This document shows, piece by piece, positions 11,601 through 21,775 of a stretch of 64,000 bases of DNA. Origin of the DNA: Polytrichum commune (taxonomy: Eukaryota > Streptophyta > Polytrichopsida > Polytrichales > Polytrichaceae); the NCBI GenBank assembly GCA_950295325.1, contig OX485803.1, positions 29,760,001-29,824,000 on the forward strand, in the 5' to 3' direction. The position numbers and the translations under genes were made by a program. Within the stretch, counting starts at the first letter, position 1, and each line of letters starts with the position of its first letter. Under the pieces are notes generated by a model that saw only the letters and a program-made list of their open reading frames with translations, was not told the origin of the DNA and searched no databases.

Positions 11601-12086
11601 AGCCCATGCACTTGTTGCAAAATATTTGATGGGCGAAGTCAAACTATCCATGTATGTGTTCTTATACAGGTATACTCAGATGTGATGCAAGGTGTTAAAT
11701 TCCACCTCTCATATACTAAATCCATTCAACATCATTTTGGACTCATTGTAAAGGTGTTTTCTCATCTTGCCTGCAGACTGTTCCCAGAGTTTTCCAATTG
11801 TGAGGATTGTGAAACTGCCACAACTGATAGCTCTCAAGAAGCCAACCTCAGAAACAAAGATTACATACACCCATTTCACAGGACAATTGCAGTTCGGCGA
11901 GGTCTGTTAGCTGATGAAAGTGCTGACATGATGCAATCCTTCTTCCAGATGAGGAGACTCCAAACTAAAGGGGCACAACAAACTAGCACACCCATGGATA
12001 ATGTAGTTCCTTGGACAAGGGCCTTGAGGTGGTTCCCATCAGTGTTGAAGAGGCTCAACCTTCCTAATCAATGGTTCCACTTTTGA
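8603..12086 (+). CDS. TADA: tRNA adenosine(34) deaminase (TadA/TADA type), probably plastid, 4 exons, 399 aa
   Basis: Zinc enzyme of the cytidine deaminase fold that converts A34 to inosine in the anticodon of plastid tRNA-Arg(ACG). Exons: 8603-9276, 10468-10555, 11003-11130, 11777-12086; GT/AG introns, frame closes to 400 codons including TGA. Start at 8603 is the first ATG of the frame and opens a Ser/Arg/Phe-rich, acid-poor stretch fitting a transit peptide (about residues 1-80). Residues 92-147 are five tandem 11-residue repeats. The deaminase domain begins near residue 186 ([18 protein letters not shown]). The zinc/catalytic motif is His235-Ala-Glu237; the second zinc motif is Pro-Cys265-Pro-Met-Cys268. 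The C-terminal part keeps [17 protein letters not shown], as in plant TADA proteins. Arabidopsis TADA has a very long N-terminal extension (about 1300 aa in all); this protein is compact. A cytosolic TAD2 role is less likely given the N-terminus. Confidence 0.92.
8876..9043 (+). repeat. Five in-frame 11-residue repeats in TADA exon 1
   Basis: Units follow V-[KN]-x-[YFS]-[PL]-K-[DH]-[MV]-E-[EI]-[VMA], residues 92-147 (one unit has 12). The 33-bp DNA units are still alike (CCTAAAGACATGGAAGAA variants), so they arose by recent tandem duplication. They are charged and amphipathic, like 11-mer repeats that form long helices. They lie between the presumed transit peptide and the deaminase domain. 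Confidence 0.9.
9232..10040 (+). repeat. Tandem duplication in TADA intron 1 that copied the end of exon 1
   Basis: A unit of about 330-350 bp starting inside exon 1 (GTTCTTGTGCACAA at 9236) recurs at 9587 with the exon end, a GT splice donor and the following intron text (CTATTTCAAC.TGCTTATTGAAC). A third, shorter copy begins near 9906 (ACGCTTATTGAATGTGAG). In the second copy the reading frame hits TGA after GCC, so it is a dead exon copy. GACATAAGAGCG-like text marks all three copies, near 9380, 9730 and 9990. Confidence 0.85.
11270..11510. mobile_element. Foldback (MITE-like) element in TADA intron 3
   Basis: Inverted arms GTGCATGCTTGGAGGTAGTG (11304-11323) and CACTACCTCCAGGCATGCAC (11452-11471) differ at one base. 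Similarity continues outward to TTGCATACA on both sides. The loop centre contains the palindrome TTGGCATGCCAA. Confidence 0.6.
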
Positions 12087-12089
12087 TGC

Positions 12090-12892
12090 AGCATTCATGG
12101 TTTTTGTCAAGCTGTTTGCAGTCTTCTTGCTCCTCCTGTATGGAATTCATATGCCTCACCATCTGCTCTGCATGTCGTTGACAATGTTCGACCATTCTTG
12201 GAATAGCGGTTGTGTGTTTACTTGTGCGATCACCGGTCAACCTTCTCAAAGTGTATAGTAGATTACCATTTTTTTGATTTGTTACGCTTTCCAGGGACCT
12301 TGACCAAGGACATCGAGGTTCCAGTATCTCACATACTGTTTGTCTAAGCTCATCTTGAAATCTGATCAGTGTGGTAGCCATTGCAGTTACTAGAGAAATG
12401 TGCAAACAAGGTAAGTGATGGTGTCCTCTGTTGAGGATTGTGCTCTTGACTGAATCAAGTTTCACTTCTGGTATAGCCACAAAGATCATCTATGGTTTTC
12501 GTCAAGCTTTGCAGTCTTCTTTTATGGCACTCGTATAGGCTGCACCGTCCACTTTGCATGTTGTTGTCGACAGCCAACAGTTTTTGGAACAGTGGTTGCA
12601 TGATTACCTGTGCGATCACCGTTCAGCCTTTCCAAAATGTATAGTAGATTACCATTTGTTTGCTTTGTTTCGCTTTCCAGGGACCTCATGACCAAAGACA
12701 TCAAAGCTCCAGTATCTCACTTATTGTTTGTCTAAGCTCATTGTGAAACTTAATTGGTGTCAGCTGTTTAAGTGTGGTAGCAATTGCAGTTGCAAGAGCC
12801 ACGTGCAAACAAGGTGACTGATGGTGTCTTCTGTTAGGGATTGCACTCTTGACTGTATCTCGTTTCACCTCTTTCATAACCATAAAGATCAC
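12090..12892. repeat. Tandem duplication of ~400 bp just downstream of TADA
   Basis: Copy 1 is about 12090-12488 and copy 2 about 12489-12892, roughly 80% alike by eye. Shared anchors: GTCAAGCT..TTGCAGTCTTCTT, GTGCGATCACCG, TGTATAGTAGATTACCATTT, CGCTTTCCAGGGACCT, CCAGTATCTCAC, TGTTTGTCTAAGCTCAT, GTGCAAACAAGGT. It starts right after the TADA stop codon, so copy 1 may form the 3' UTR. A minus-strand frame is open in copy 1 but is broken in copy 2. Confidence 0.85.
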
Positions 12893-12967
12893 ACATGGAA
12901 TTAACGATGCTGGTTTTAGGGCGACTCAATCTTTGACCTTCAAATTGAAGAGCTGTTTACCTTTGTG

Positions 12968-13535
12968 TACGATAGGTGGGGGTCTTATGCGGCTTGTTTT
13001 CTTAATCAGACCCCTAGATTTGATTGGTATATGGTTCGGTGAGGATCAAAGAGCAAACATCACAAAGACACATGTTTAAAAGAGATTGGACTATGTCTTC
13101 AGATATTGATAACTACACTATTTAGTCTGATTAGTGTGGGTTACCATTCAGAGTTACATGTAGCTATAACTTTTCACCTAAGTTACATCATATGCTTCAG
13201 TGTGCATACTAATTACTTATGTTATTTGAGTAAAAAAGAATACTCTTAGTAAAATGTTATAGCAATGCGTAACTCCAAATGGCAACATACACTAATTAGA
13301 GAAAATTGTGTACTCTACACTCAATAGCGGACACAATTGGGAGGACCTTTGTATCAAGTTTAGAAACCAACAAACATGCATTTTTGATAACCATAACTAA
13401 ATCAAGGAAGGTTTGATTTTCAATCCATTTTTTACATATGCTCCATCTTAGATTTGCTAATGCAACATGAGTTTTGTTGTGTGAATCTAATTGGTAGAGT
13501 TGGAGAACATGAAAACAATCTAAATAACACCCACA
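12968..13535 (+). mobile_element. MITE family A, copy A2 (interrupted)
   Basis: Matches A7 (56400-56776) block by block: CTTAATCAGA, TTGATTGGTAT, GGTTCGGTGAGGATCAAA, GACACATG, AGAGATTGGACTA, CACAATTGGGAGGACCT, CAACAAACATG, TTGTTGTGTGAATCTAATTGG, ending AACACCCACA. It is split near 13117 by a second element (D1). Confidence 0.75.
13118..13314. mobile_element. MITE family D, copy D1, nested in A2
   Basis: Ends are inverted repeats of about 40 bp: TGATTAGTGTGGGTTACCAT, then GAGTTAC and GCTATAAC on the left; GTTATAGC, GTAACTCCAAATGGCAAC and ACACTAATTAG on the right. CTACAC before (13112-13117) and after (13315-13320) may be the target-site duplication. Removing it restores the family-A text. Confidence 0.65.
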
Positions 13536-15639
13536 TACATTATGTGCAGAACATGTTGCAGGTACTGCTCGAATGTTGTGCATGTATATAGATTCAAGGC
13601 GGGTATCAATAGGTGTAATGGGATGGATAGAGGGTATCCATGTATGTGCTTAGGGGACTTCCATCAGTATACCCTTCTTGATTGGTTCGTATTGATACTC
13701 ATATATGTCTCTAGCCAATAAATATTGATTCAAGGCAAGAATGCTAAATCTAGAAATTTCCTTTAAGCCCGTGCCATGCCCATAGGATCTACAATTTCTT
13801 TTCTTTTCTTTTCTTTTAAGTACCCATACCCACCTTTATCCTATAGGGTGTTGTCCGATGCAACAATGAATGCTAAAAGAAAATTTTCACATCGGATCAA
13901 ACATGGTCTTGACCTATGTGAATACCACTCCACGCGGCAAAAAAATTTCAAACAATAACATTAATTATTTTGTGTTTGTAACATCATACAACTCCTTGGT
14001 GCGTTCCGTGGGACCATGTATCATATGAGCATAATTTTCCTTTAATTTTGGATTTCATGTCTATGGAGAGCACTCAAGTTAGGAACTATGAACTTTTCAA
14101 CAAGCAACTGTAAATTATTAGAGTTTTTTAATCGCAACCTCTTTCTTTGGAAGAAGACCATCATGGAGTTGCTTAATAATGTTTTGTCAAACTAGACAAC
14201 ACCTCGGGTATTTAAAATCTAATACTTGCACATAATTGGTCCACTCTAGCACTTGCCTGTGCATACATCACTTTAGTGACTATCACACATATCATCTTAC
14301 ACACACACACACACACACACCCCACTTTCCTACTGAATTTCTTACAAGGGAGCCTATAAAGGACAATGTCACATATATTTTGGGTCCTAGTAAGCTATGC
14401 ATATTAGATTTATTTGTACAGTAAAGAAGATGAAACGAAAGGTTTAGTGTCCAACCCGGAGTGTAAGAGATTTAATACAAAGTCACCCAAGCTTTTTTCA
14501 TGCTTAAATTATCATACATAAAACGTAGTGTCAGGCTATTAAAAACCAACTTTCTAGTTGTTCTACTAGGATGGGTGGGCCAAGCTAGCCTTCGATAGGC
14601 CATTCTGGGAATTAGTACAACAGATACCATGCGCATACCCTATTTTAGATCCTAAAGTTCGCTCAAATTTTGAGAGGTGAAAAGAGGAGGTCTTAAAACT
14701 TCACCCAACTTTCAAAATAGGCTCCGACACAAGACAAACTGACAAGCTCTTGATAGAAAGTTTCCTTAAAGAAGGATCAAACCCACAATTCCATCCCTCT
14801 TTGAGGGACTTTGTGGATAACTCTATTGTAACCACCTACTCTTGGAAACAGTGGATGATCCAACACTACATTTGTGATGAAAGAAAAATAAATACTTCTA
14901 AATTGCTTGAGAGTGGCACATGAAGCACCTACATTACTCATTTAATTGACGAGAAGTGCTTTGTGGTCAAATTTGCAACCCCATTTATTAGCATCCTCAA
15001 TCCACAGTACCTAAATAATCGCAATAGTGGGTGTCAACATAAATGTCATGAAGTAACCAGAGCAAGACAGCAATCAAATCGGAATGAAACATGTAACCAA
15101 TCGTGATGAAGTTAATGGTTATTCGCTTCATCTCTTCATGGGCTTGGTGTGAGGGAAGCTAAGACATGAGCGATGAGTAGTGAGCAATGAGCGGTGAGCG
15201 GTAACACATGAGCAGTGAGGAGAAAAAACTATCAAATTTAGCAAATAACCACGGTTGTAGGGTTATATTCTAAATTTGGTATATGTATTTGTTAAAAACA
15301 TATTATAAACTATGTGCGTTTTTTTGGGGGGGGGGAAATGATGGGAGCTTATTACCATGGATACTTCAAAAACTATCAATCCATTGTTGATTCTTATTGT
15401 AACAATCCACACTAATACATGTCACTTACAGAAATTGTCAAACACGCGGTTGAATACAACCCTTGCAATATTACTCACAAGTTACCATACCTGCAAGGTC
15501 AAGTAGCCCCATGGCCACTCCAAATCTGGGATATGAAATGGCAGTTACTCCAACCACATAAGAACCATCCATGAGCCCAACGCTCTCTTATTTGTTTTTG
15601 TGTTCGGCATTGGTGCTGCTAGATTACGGCGTACTGTCT
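13536..15639. other. Gene-poor stretch
   Basis: No supportable gene. A (CTTTT)n tract near 13797-13817 and a (CA)n microsatellite at 14299-14320 are present. Text at 14795-14840 (GAGGGACTTT..ATAACTCTA) resembles one arm of the foldback element in kinase intron 2. Short TGAGC-rich repeats (GAGCAGTGAG variants) lie at 15165-15220, and a G10 run near 15325. Confidence 0.5.
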
Positions 15640-17690
15640 TTCCAAACTTGAAATTTGGGTGGACATCTAGGTTTAGTGGAGGACGGAAACCCATTCGAGG
15701 GATTGGAGGTGCGGTGATCGTGGAAAGCCTGTGACGAGGAGAGAGAACCTCCCTCTGCTGCAATTGGACCAATGGGTAGAAGGGCAATCAATCTCTAACA
15801 CAGATGTGGTATGTGCCACACCATGCTCTGTAGAATTCAAGTAATCCTCTATGCATACCCTTTTAGCTCTTGTATCCGGGCAAGGAATTGAGTAGTTCAC
15901 TTTGTCAAATTGATGTGAATCGCAATCTACACCTGGTGGCAAACTAAGCTTCCATTTGGTACATCCAAAAAACTCATAACCCTCTAGAGCACAATCCCTA
16001 GTGTTGAGATCTTCCGACCCTAGATAGGACTTCATGGCCTTTGCCAATAATTTTGGATCTCCACACATAATAGCAACCTTCAATTTCAAGGATGCGAAAT
16101 CAGGGCCTTTACCAACAGAACCACCTCTCAACCATGACTTGTAATTTGCAATCTGCATAAACGCACAGATCAAATTATCCACTATCGCTTCGTACAAACA
16201 AGTTATTTGGTTTCCGGAGCCATTTGTTGTACACTGTCTTTGCAAGGTTACACGTTGGCATTTCTACACATTCATTCATAGTCATACCCTGCAAACATTA
16301 CACAAATTATAGTAAATTTCATATATCATGGATATTCATAATCAAATCATATTGCAAAAAACAAAGTGGTAATGCACTCGCAAGAATCATATGACCACCC
16401 CACTCCTGATAACGAAAGTGCCAAAAACCCTACCACTTTGAATGCCAAAAAATGCCTTCCTCTATGATAGCTTCAAATGATAACCACCATCAACAAATGA
16501 CATGATATTTAATTTTAGCTTCATCCATTGTTTTTAAGTCCTTGGAGTCCTTGCATAGATGTTTGTGCTGAAATTGCAAAGATGCCTTGATGTATTTCTG
16601 TGTAACCTTATCCAAAATTTGTGACCTATGGAAAAGACAAGTATGTTCGTGACCCACCATTGGCAAAGTTGGATCACCTTCACCAAATATATTTTTTATC
16701 GCAATCCAATTGGCCTACGCATTGTCCGCCATAAAACCTTTAAAATTCAAGTTTGACACACCATTCTCTGCCATGACAGAGTTCCAATTTCCCCTTAAGA
16801 AGGTTTGAGTTGCGCCATTTTGAAATTGCATGTCACAACATGTAATGATCAACACCTTACAATATTTGCTATTGTACATATAGCATGCAAGGGTGGTCCA
16901 GTCTTTGAGAGGTTAGACATGGTCAAACATAATACATGAGTTCTTCATACCTCCTCCAACCTACTCTCTTAAGTTCCTCAATACCAGACCAAAGACGGTA
17001 GTAAGACTCTTGGCTTGAATTACCGTACTTTCGATTTTTTTCGGATAACAAGATCCACACCACTCCCTTGAAGGTCCACAAACATTTTGAAGACAAATAC
17101 TTTATTTTTGGATTGGCCAATGAATCTGCTGTCATTGACGTATTTGAAGTTTGAATGGTCATTAAACACCATTATACTATCCATCGTGTCTATTCCATTA
17201 CAAACAAAATGTTTGGAATATGATACAAACTTACGACAATTTAAAGATGCAAGAGTACTAAATTTATCTATGACAACTTCAAAGGATAAACTTGCTAGAT
17301 GATGTCCTTCATCATTTGATGGAAATTTGAGGAGGTAGTCCACAAGGAATTGTTTGTTCACTGCTATTAATATAACAAAATTCTCAGCAGTGGGTGTTTT
17401 CATGACCTTGTTAGCAATAAATTAATAATCCATGTTTAGTGACTCATGGCATGTACCATTAGATATAGGACGTTCATGAACACCAAGATGTATACAAGCC
17501 CTTGATATCTAAAAGAATGTGGAATGGACATATATTATCCGAACATGACACCATGAAATACATATAGGTGTGGAACAACACATCTTACATTCTAATCTTG
17601 ATTTTTCTGGGGCAACATTCCCCACAAAAAATGGGACATGAGTCAATCCAATACATTCAGTATTATTAGAGACACCTCCATTACGATACA
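15640..17690 (-). pseudogene. Degenerate MULE-like transposase gene
   Basis: Minus-strand frames from about 17680 down to 15640 give a broken protein read in successive blocks with stops and frameshifts: VMKTPTAENFVILIA and NFVSYSKHF (around 17400-17200), SRFIGQSKNKVFVFKM (17100), LACYMYNSKYCKVLIITCCD (16900), GFMADNA then NWIAIKNIFGEGDP (16730), HTCLFHRSQILDKVTQKYIK (16640), and a C-terminal frame of 190 codons (15673-16245). The middle block has the look of a MULE DDE core: a GFMAD aspartate segment and a downstream C-x2-H segment. It is clearly non-functional. I recognise the style of repeated plant transposase proteins but cannot run a profile; it might be another DDE superfamily. Confidence 0.55.
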
Positions 17691-19230
17691 TATAATCACA
17701 ATATTTGTTTGTGTACTAAAGATGACTTACATAAGAGAATTATCTGAAAGATGGTCCAAAATCATTTTGGATATTTGTGGTTTAGTTGTGGATCAAGGAT
17801 GGTTGTCACACATCTTATCCATGTCATCCATAGAACTGCCATATGCACTAGGAATATCTATAGACAATGGGGACAATACAAACAAAATATCATCATAAAA
17901 AAAAGATGGTAAATATTTAATGTCACATACATCTATGCTATCAAAAGCAATTGTGATAAGATCAGATTTAGACCTTCTTCTAAACTTTATCAATTTTAAG
18001 ACATTGATGATATTCAAGCGTAAAGAAGATGAAAAAAAATAAAGAGGCCGACAGGGAAAAAAAATCCATAAAGAGGCAATTTTATCTATGGCAAACTGCG
18101 ATAAATGTTATCAACATCTATAGGAAACAAACTCGGTGGACTTGGAGTTCCAGCTTTTCTAAAAAAAATGTAATATTTCAAAATAATCAACAACATGACA
18201 AACATCATCATCCAAATTCAAGAGTAGAAGAACGATAGCTTCACTTAGTTCAATCTTGATATTAGAGAGAAGAGATAGTTGGACAATAGATATGCAAGAA
18301 TTATTTATGAGCACAACAGTGGATGAGTGAACTTGTGAATCATAAATACCTATAACTCTAAATGACCCACGATCTAAAATCCAAAAATGACTATACCCAT
18401 TCATGGTCTTTTGCAGTAAGATAGTTTTCAAGATACCACCATCCACAAAATACATATTTTTCTTCACAAACATGGTTCCTATCAAGAGATTGAACCTCAA
18501 GCTAAACAAATCCTCAAAAACATTCACATGACTTTAATTCCCAAATGACAAAGTAAAAGGCATAAAGGATTTAGAAGCTCCAATGATAGTCATGATGAAG
18601 TAAGGGGGAAATAGAGACATTGGATAACGAAATAAAACCACTATTTGTATTGGAAATATGAGATTGATTTGATTGTATAATATTAAAGCACATAAAACAT
18701 TGAATGTGGGTCAAGCGAGTAGAATGAAGAAAAAATCCCAAAAGATATTGTATAAAGATGTTGTTGATTCAGCGGAAACAGAAAAGAATATAGACATTTT
18801 TTAAATGATAGAGAACAATGACAAGAACGAAATAGACTTTGATGCAAATGTAATTCAATATATAGCAGAACAATTCTAAAATCAAAGTGACAACAACACA
18901 AGTTTGGAATAAGAAGAAACCAACACCGATAACAAGAACAAAGAAGGTGATAGGGAAGGTGAGTTGCATAACCTAAATACATAATTCCCACACAAAGATG
19001 CAAGATAGGTAGTATTGATAATGATGAAAATTTCCTTCAACATGAAATTGAAAATGACTTTGAGTATGATTGTGGTATAAGTGATGATGTCAATATTTAT
19101 GAGAAAGCGAATAGAAATCGATTCCACAACTACTTGGACAATCTCTATATTATAAATTATATATGAGTCTGAATATAAAATAGCTTTGTGAATAGACTTT
19201 TCGTATTGGCGGTATCTGTTAAAACAGTAA
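17691..19230. other. AT-rich stretch without recognisable gene
   Basis: Open frames here (for example minus 18159-18527, 122 codons) are compositionally biased, lack known motifs and have no coherent exon chain. It may be the remainder of the transposon at 15.6-17.7 kb, but nothing shows that directly. Confidence 0.5.
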
Positions 19231-19239
19231 CGGATAATG

Positions 19240-20065
19240 AAATTGGTTTATTGAGGTTCACGGATGCCTACAGTATCCTAAGGGGTAGAAATAAAAACTA
19301 ATTGTGGAGGCCCTACAAATATTAGTGTTGCCTCCAATACCCCGGGGATTTTAAATGAATATTGATTTTGGAGGACCTGATGGGTGAATAAGTAATTTAG
19401 TAGGTTCAAAGTAGATAATTCCACTAAAAAACAATTGAGAAGGATCTACGTACACATGTGTAAGAAAACATTCTATGTATCTATCATGCTTCATTTCTTG
19501 GCTAATCAGTTGCTCATTAAAAAATAACAATAATCAATGCAACCAACCGAATTCGAACCCATGTTGGTACAAACTAGAACATTAGTTTTTTTACATTACT
19601 CATATCCACATGTTGATGTCTTGAACCATTTTTACCACACTTATATTCTTTTTTTTCAGGGTTTATGATCGCTCTACCTAGACTAATACAAACAATATAA
19701 AATATGTATAAAAGCGCCAGGGGTATTGGGCACCGCCAATACCTCGGTGTATGAAATAGGAAATACCTATAAAAACACCAGGGGTATTAACAACACCGCC
19801 AATACCCCCTGGGTACGAAAATGAAAATACGTATAAGAGCCCCAAGGGTATTGGTAACCCGCCAATACCCTAGGGGGTAAAAATAAAAATTAGTTTGAAG
19901 GCATTAGGGGTATTAGCAGTGCCGCCAATACCCCCGGGGTTAAAAATGAAAAATAATTTAGGAGGGCATGTGAGTATTGGCAGTGTCGCTAATACCCCAC
20001 AAGGTAAAATTAGAAATTAGTTTTGAAGGCACTCGGGATTATTGGCAGAGCCGCCAATATGTCAA
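19240..20065. repeat. 64-bp minisatellite whose every unit is a palindrome
   Basis: Six consecutive units of 62-65 bp from 19710 to 20065. Each has a stem such as GGGGTATTGG .. CCGCCAATACCCC, followed by an A-rich spacer (AAAAATGAAAAT.. variants). Two older units sit upstream at about 19240-19378. Both halves of the stem vary together in some units: AGGGTATTGG pairs with CCAATACCCT in unit 3. Confidence 0.85.
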
Positions 20066-21057
20066 GAAGAGGAAGATGGATATAGGGAAGATTAAGTCAT
20101 ATATAATGATTTTTTCACCCAACTAGGATTATTCATTAACCGTTTGTAATTTTATCATAAAATGTATGAAATCCTAGTTTTGTAAGTTTTTTCTTCTTGA
20201 AACTCTGGATGGATGTGAGATGAAGACGTGGTTATGAAAAACAAGATCTTTGGAAGAAAAAAAAATTGTGGTTTTCAAGCTATGAAACAAGTTGTTTACA
20301 TGTAACCTCTTTTATATTTTTATATTTTTATATTTTTTAAAAATTCGTTTTTGTAGTCTTTTTAATCTTTTTTTTAAAAAAAATTCTTCACATATACTTT
20401 AAGCGCGTCTTGATTTCTCTTAATGTTTTGGACAAGCTACCATCATTTTTTGATAGTTATAAAGATGTTGAATCAGAGAATTTCATGTTCACTCTTGAAA
20501 TATGCAAACAATGAGATCAAGTTCATTGGTACGAATGAGGATGGTATATGGATTGTCACCTAATAAAACTTCATTATCCGAATTGGAATTGCATGACCTT
20601 CTTGAACCCACGTTTGTTCTTTCCAACTTAGACCAATATCTACCATATACAAAGCCCACGAGAGAAAAGATAAAAATCATTACTCAAGTCTCTGCACACT
20701 CTAAGGAAAATGACATCATGAGTGGTGAACCTTCTTCCAAGAAGCATAGGGTCCTTCAACCATCCACTTCACCTTAAACAGATTATGTCTTTCATTTCGT
20801 GTTGGAGCCTGTAACAAACCTCTCACCGGTTTATCACCAACTTCCACACTAACACGTATCAACCCAAAACAATCATAGACCAAGTAGATCTTGGTTAAAG
20901 CTCAACCACCCGACCATAGGAGAGAGACAAAAGATGCTCTCTCCTCCCCCGAGCTTCTTCTTATGCCGAAGCACTACTTTTACTTTCTATCTTTACATAT
21001 AGTAAAAGTATCATATTCATAGCTCTATCTTTTAGTCCTACTATGAATCTTCTATCT
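20066..21057. other. Stretch without recognised gene; one 91-codon frame
   Basis: An ATG frame at 20502-20777 encodes a charged, Ser/Leu-rich peptide ending SKKHRVLQPSTSP. A second frame just upstream reads ANNEIKFIGTNEDGIW. Neither matches a family I know. They may be the tail of a decayed transposon gene. Confidence 0.3.
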
Positions 21058-21475
21058 TTGGTTCTTCTAGAACCTTCTTCCATGATTCTCTTATCTCAAT
21101 CTCATTCTTCCAATTGGAATTGTCTAATTCCAATTGGATTCATCCATCCTTCTTTCTAGTTGGAACTCTCTAATTCCAACTAAATTCATCCATTCATTCT
21201 TCTAGTTGGAATTGTCTAATTCCAACTAGATCCATCTATTCATTAAGAGTTGTCTAACTCCAATGAATAACATTCATCTTTCCAATTCTGGAGCGGTCCA
21301 ACTCCAATGCACCTCATCGAGAGTTGTCTAACTCATGTGCACATGTTCTCAATATGGAATGGTCTAATTCCAATGCACTATATGCGGAGCTGCCTAACTC
21401 CAGTGCACATGTTGTCAATCTGGAGTTGTCTAACTCCAATCCATCCATCTTCAACTAGGAGTTGTCTAGCTCCCA
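21058..21475. repeat. Array of about ten short hairpins sharing a GTCTA loop
   Basis: Stem-loops at 21110-21137, 21158-21181, 21202-21229, 21247-21260, 21290-21305, 21321-21334, 21356-21372, 21386-21401, 21421-21438 and 21458-21473, spaced 30-47 bp. A looser one, GGTTC..GAACC, is at about 21060-21074. Units 1 and 3 have perfect 12-bp stems (CCAATTGGAATT and CTAGTTGGAATT) around a GTCT loop. Stem sequences differ between units yet remain self-complementary. Spacers are CATCCATC/GTGCACATG-like. Confidence 0.85.
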
Positions 21476-21619
21476 TCATCCTCCGCTTACACACTGGCAC
21501 ATGTGGTTAGAATATTCAATTATCCATCAATATTGGTATTTACCTTACAATGACACTACCGTCGATGACTAAGTGTCCATACACCCAACCTCGTCATCAT
21601 GGTATACATTAAATGTCAC

Positions 21620-21775
21620 ATTGTCAATTAGCCTTGTCGTTGAGGACGCCTCGTCGTCGTAGGATGGCAACTAGGTGTAGTTACTTTACAATATCATATT
21701 GTCAATTAGCCTCGTCGTTGAGGACGCCTCGTCATCGTAGGATGGTAACTAGGTGTAGTTACATTACAATCCTTT
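21620..21775. repeat. Tandem pair, 78-bp period
   Basis: ATTGTCAATTAGCCT..GTTGAGGACGCCTCGTC..GTAGGATGG.AACTAGGTGTAG at 21620 and again at 21698, nearly identical, directly following the hairpin array. Confidence 0.9.

Noticed and set aside
12064-12489. 141-codon minus-strand frame across the tandem repeat behind TADA
   Set aside because: It overlaps the end of TADA antisense. The second repeat copy keeps only part of the frame, and amino acid identity between copies (about 60%) is no better than expected from neutral drift at about 80% nucleotide identity.
21058-21475. CRISPR array
   Set aside because: The context is a eukaryotic nuclear genome. Stems vary between units, spacers are not unique inserts of constant length, and no cas genes exist.
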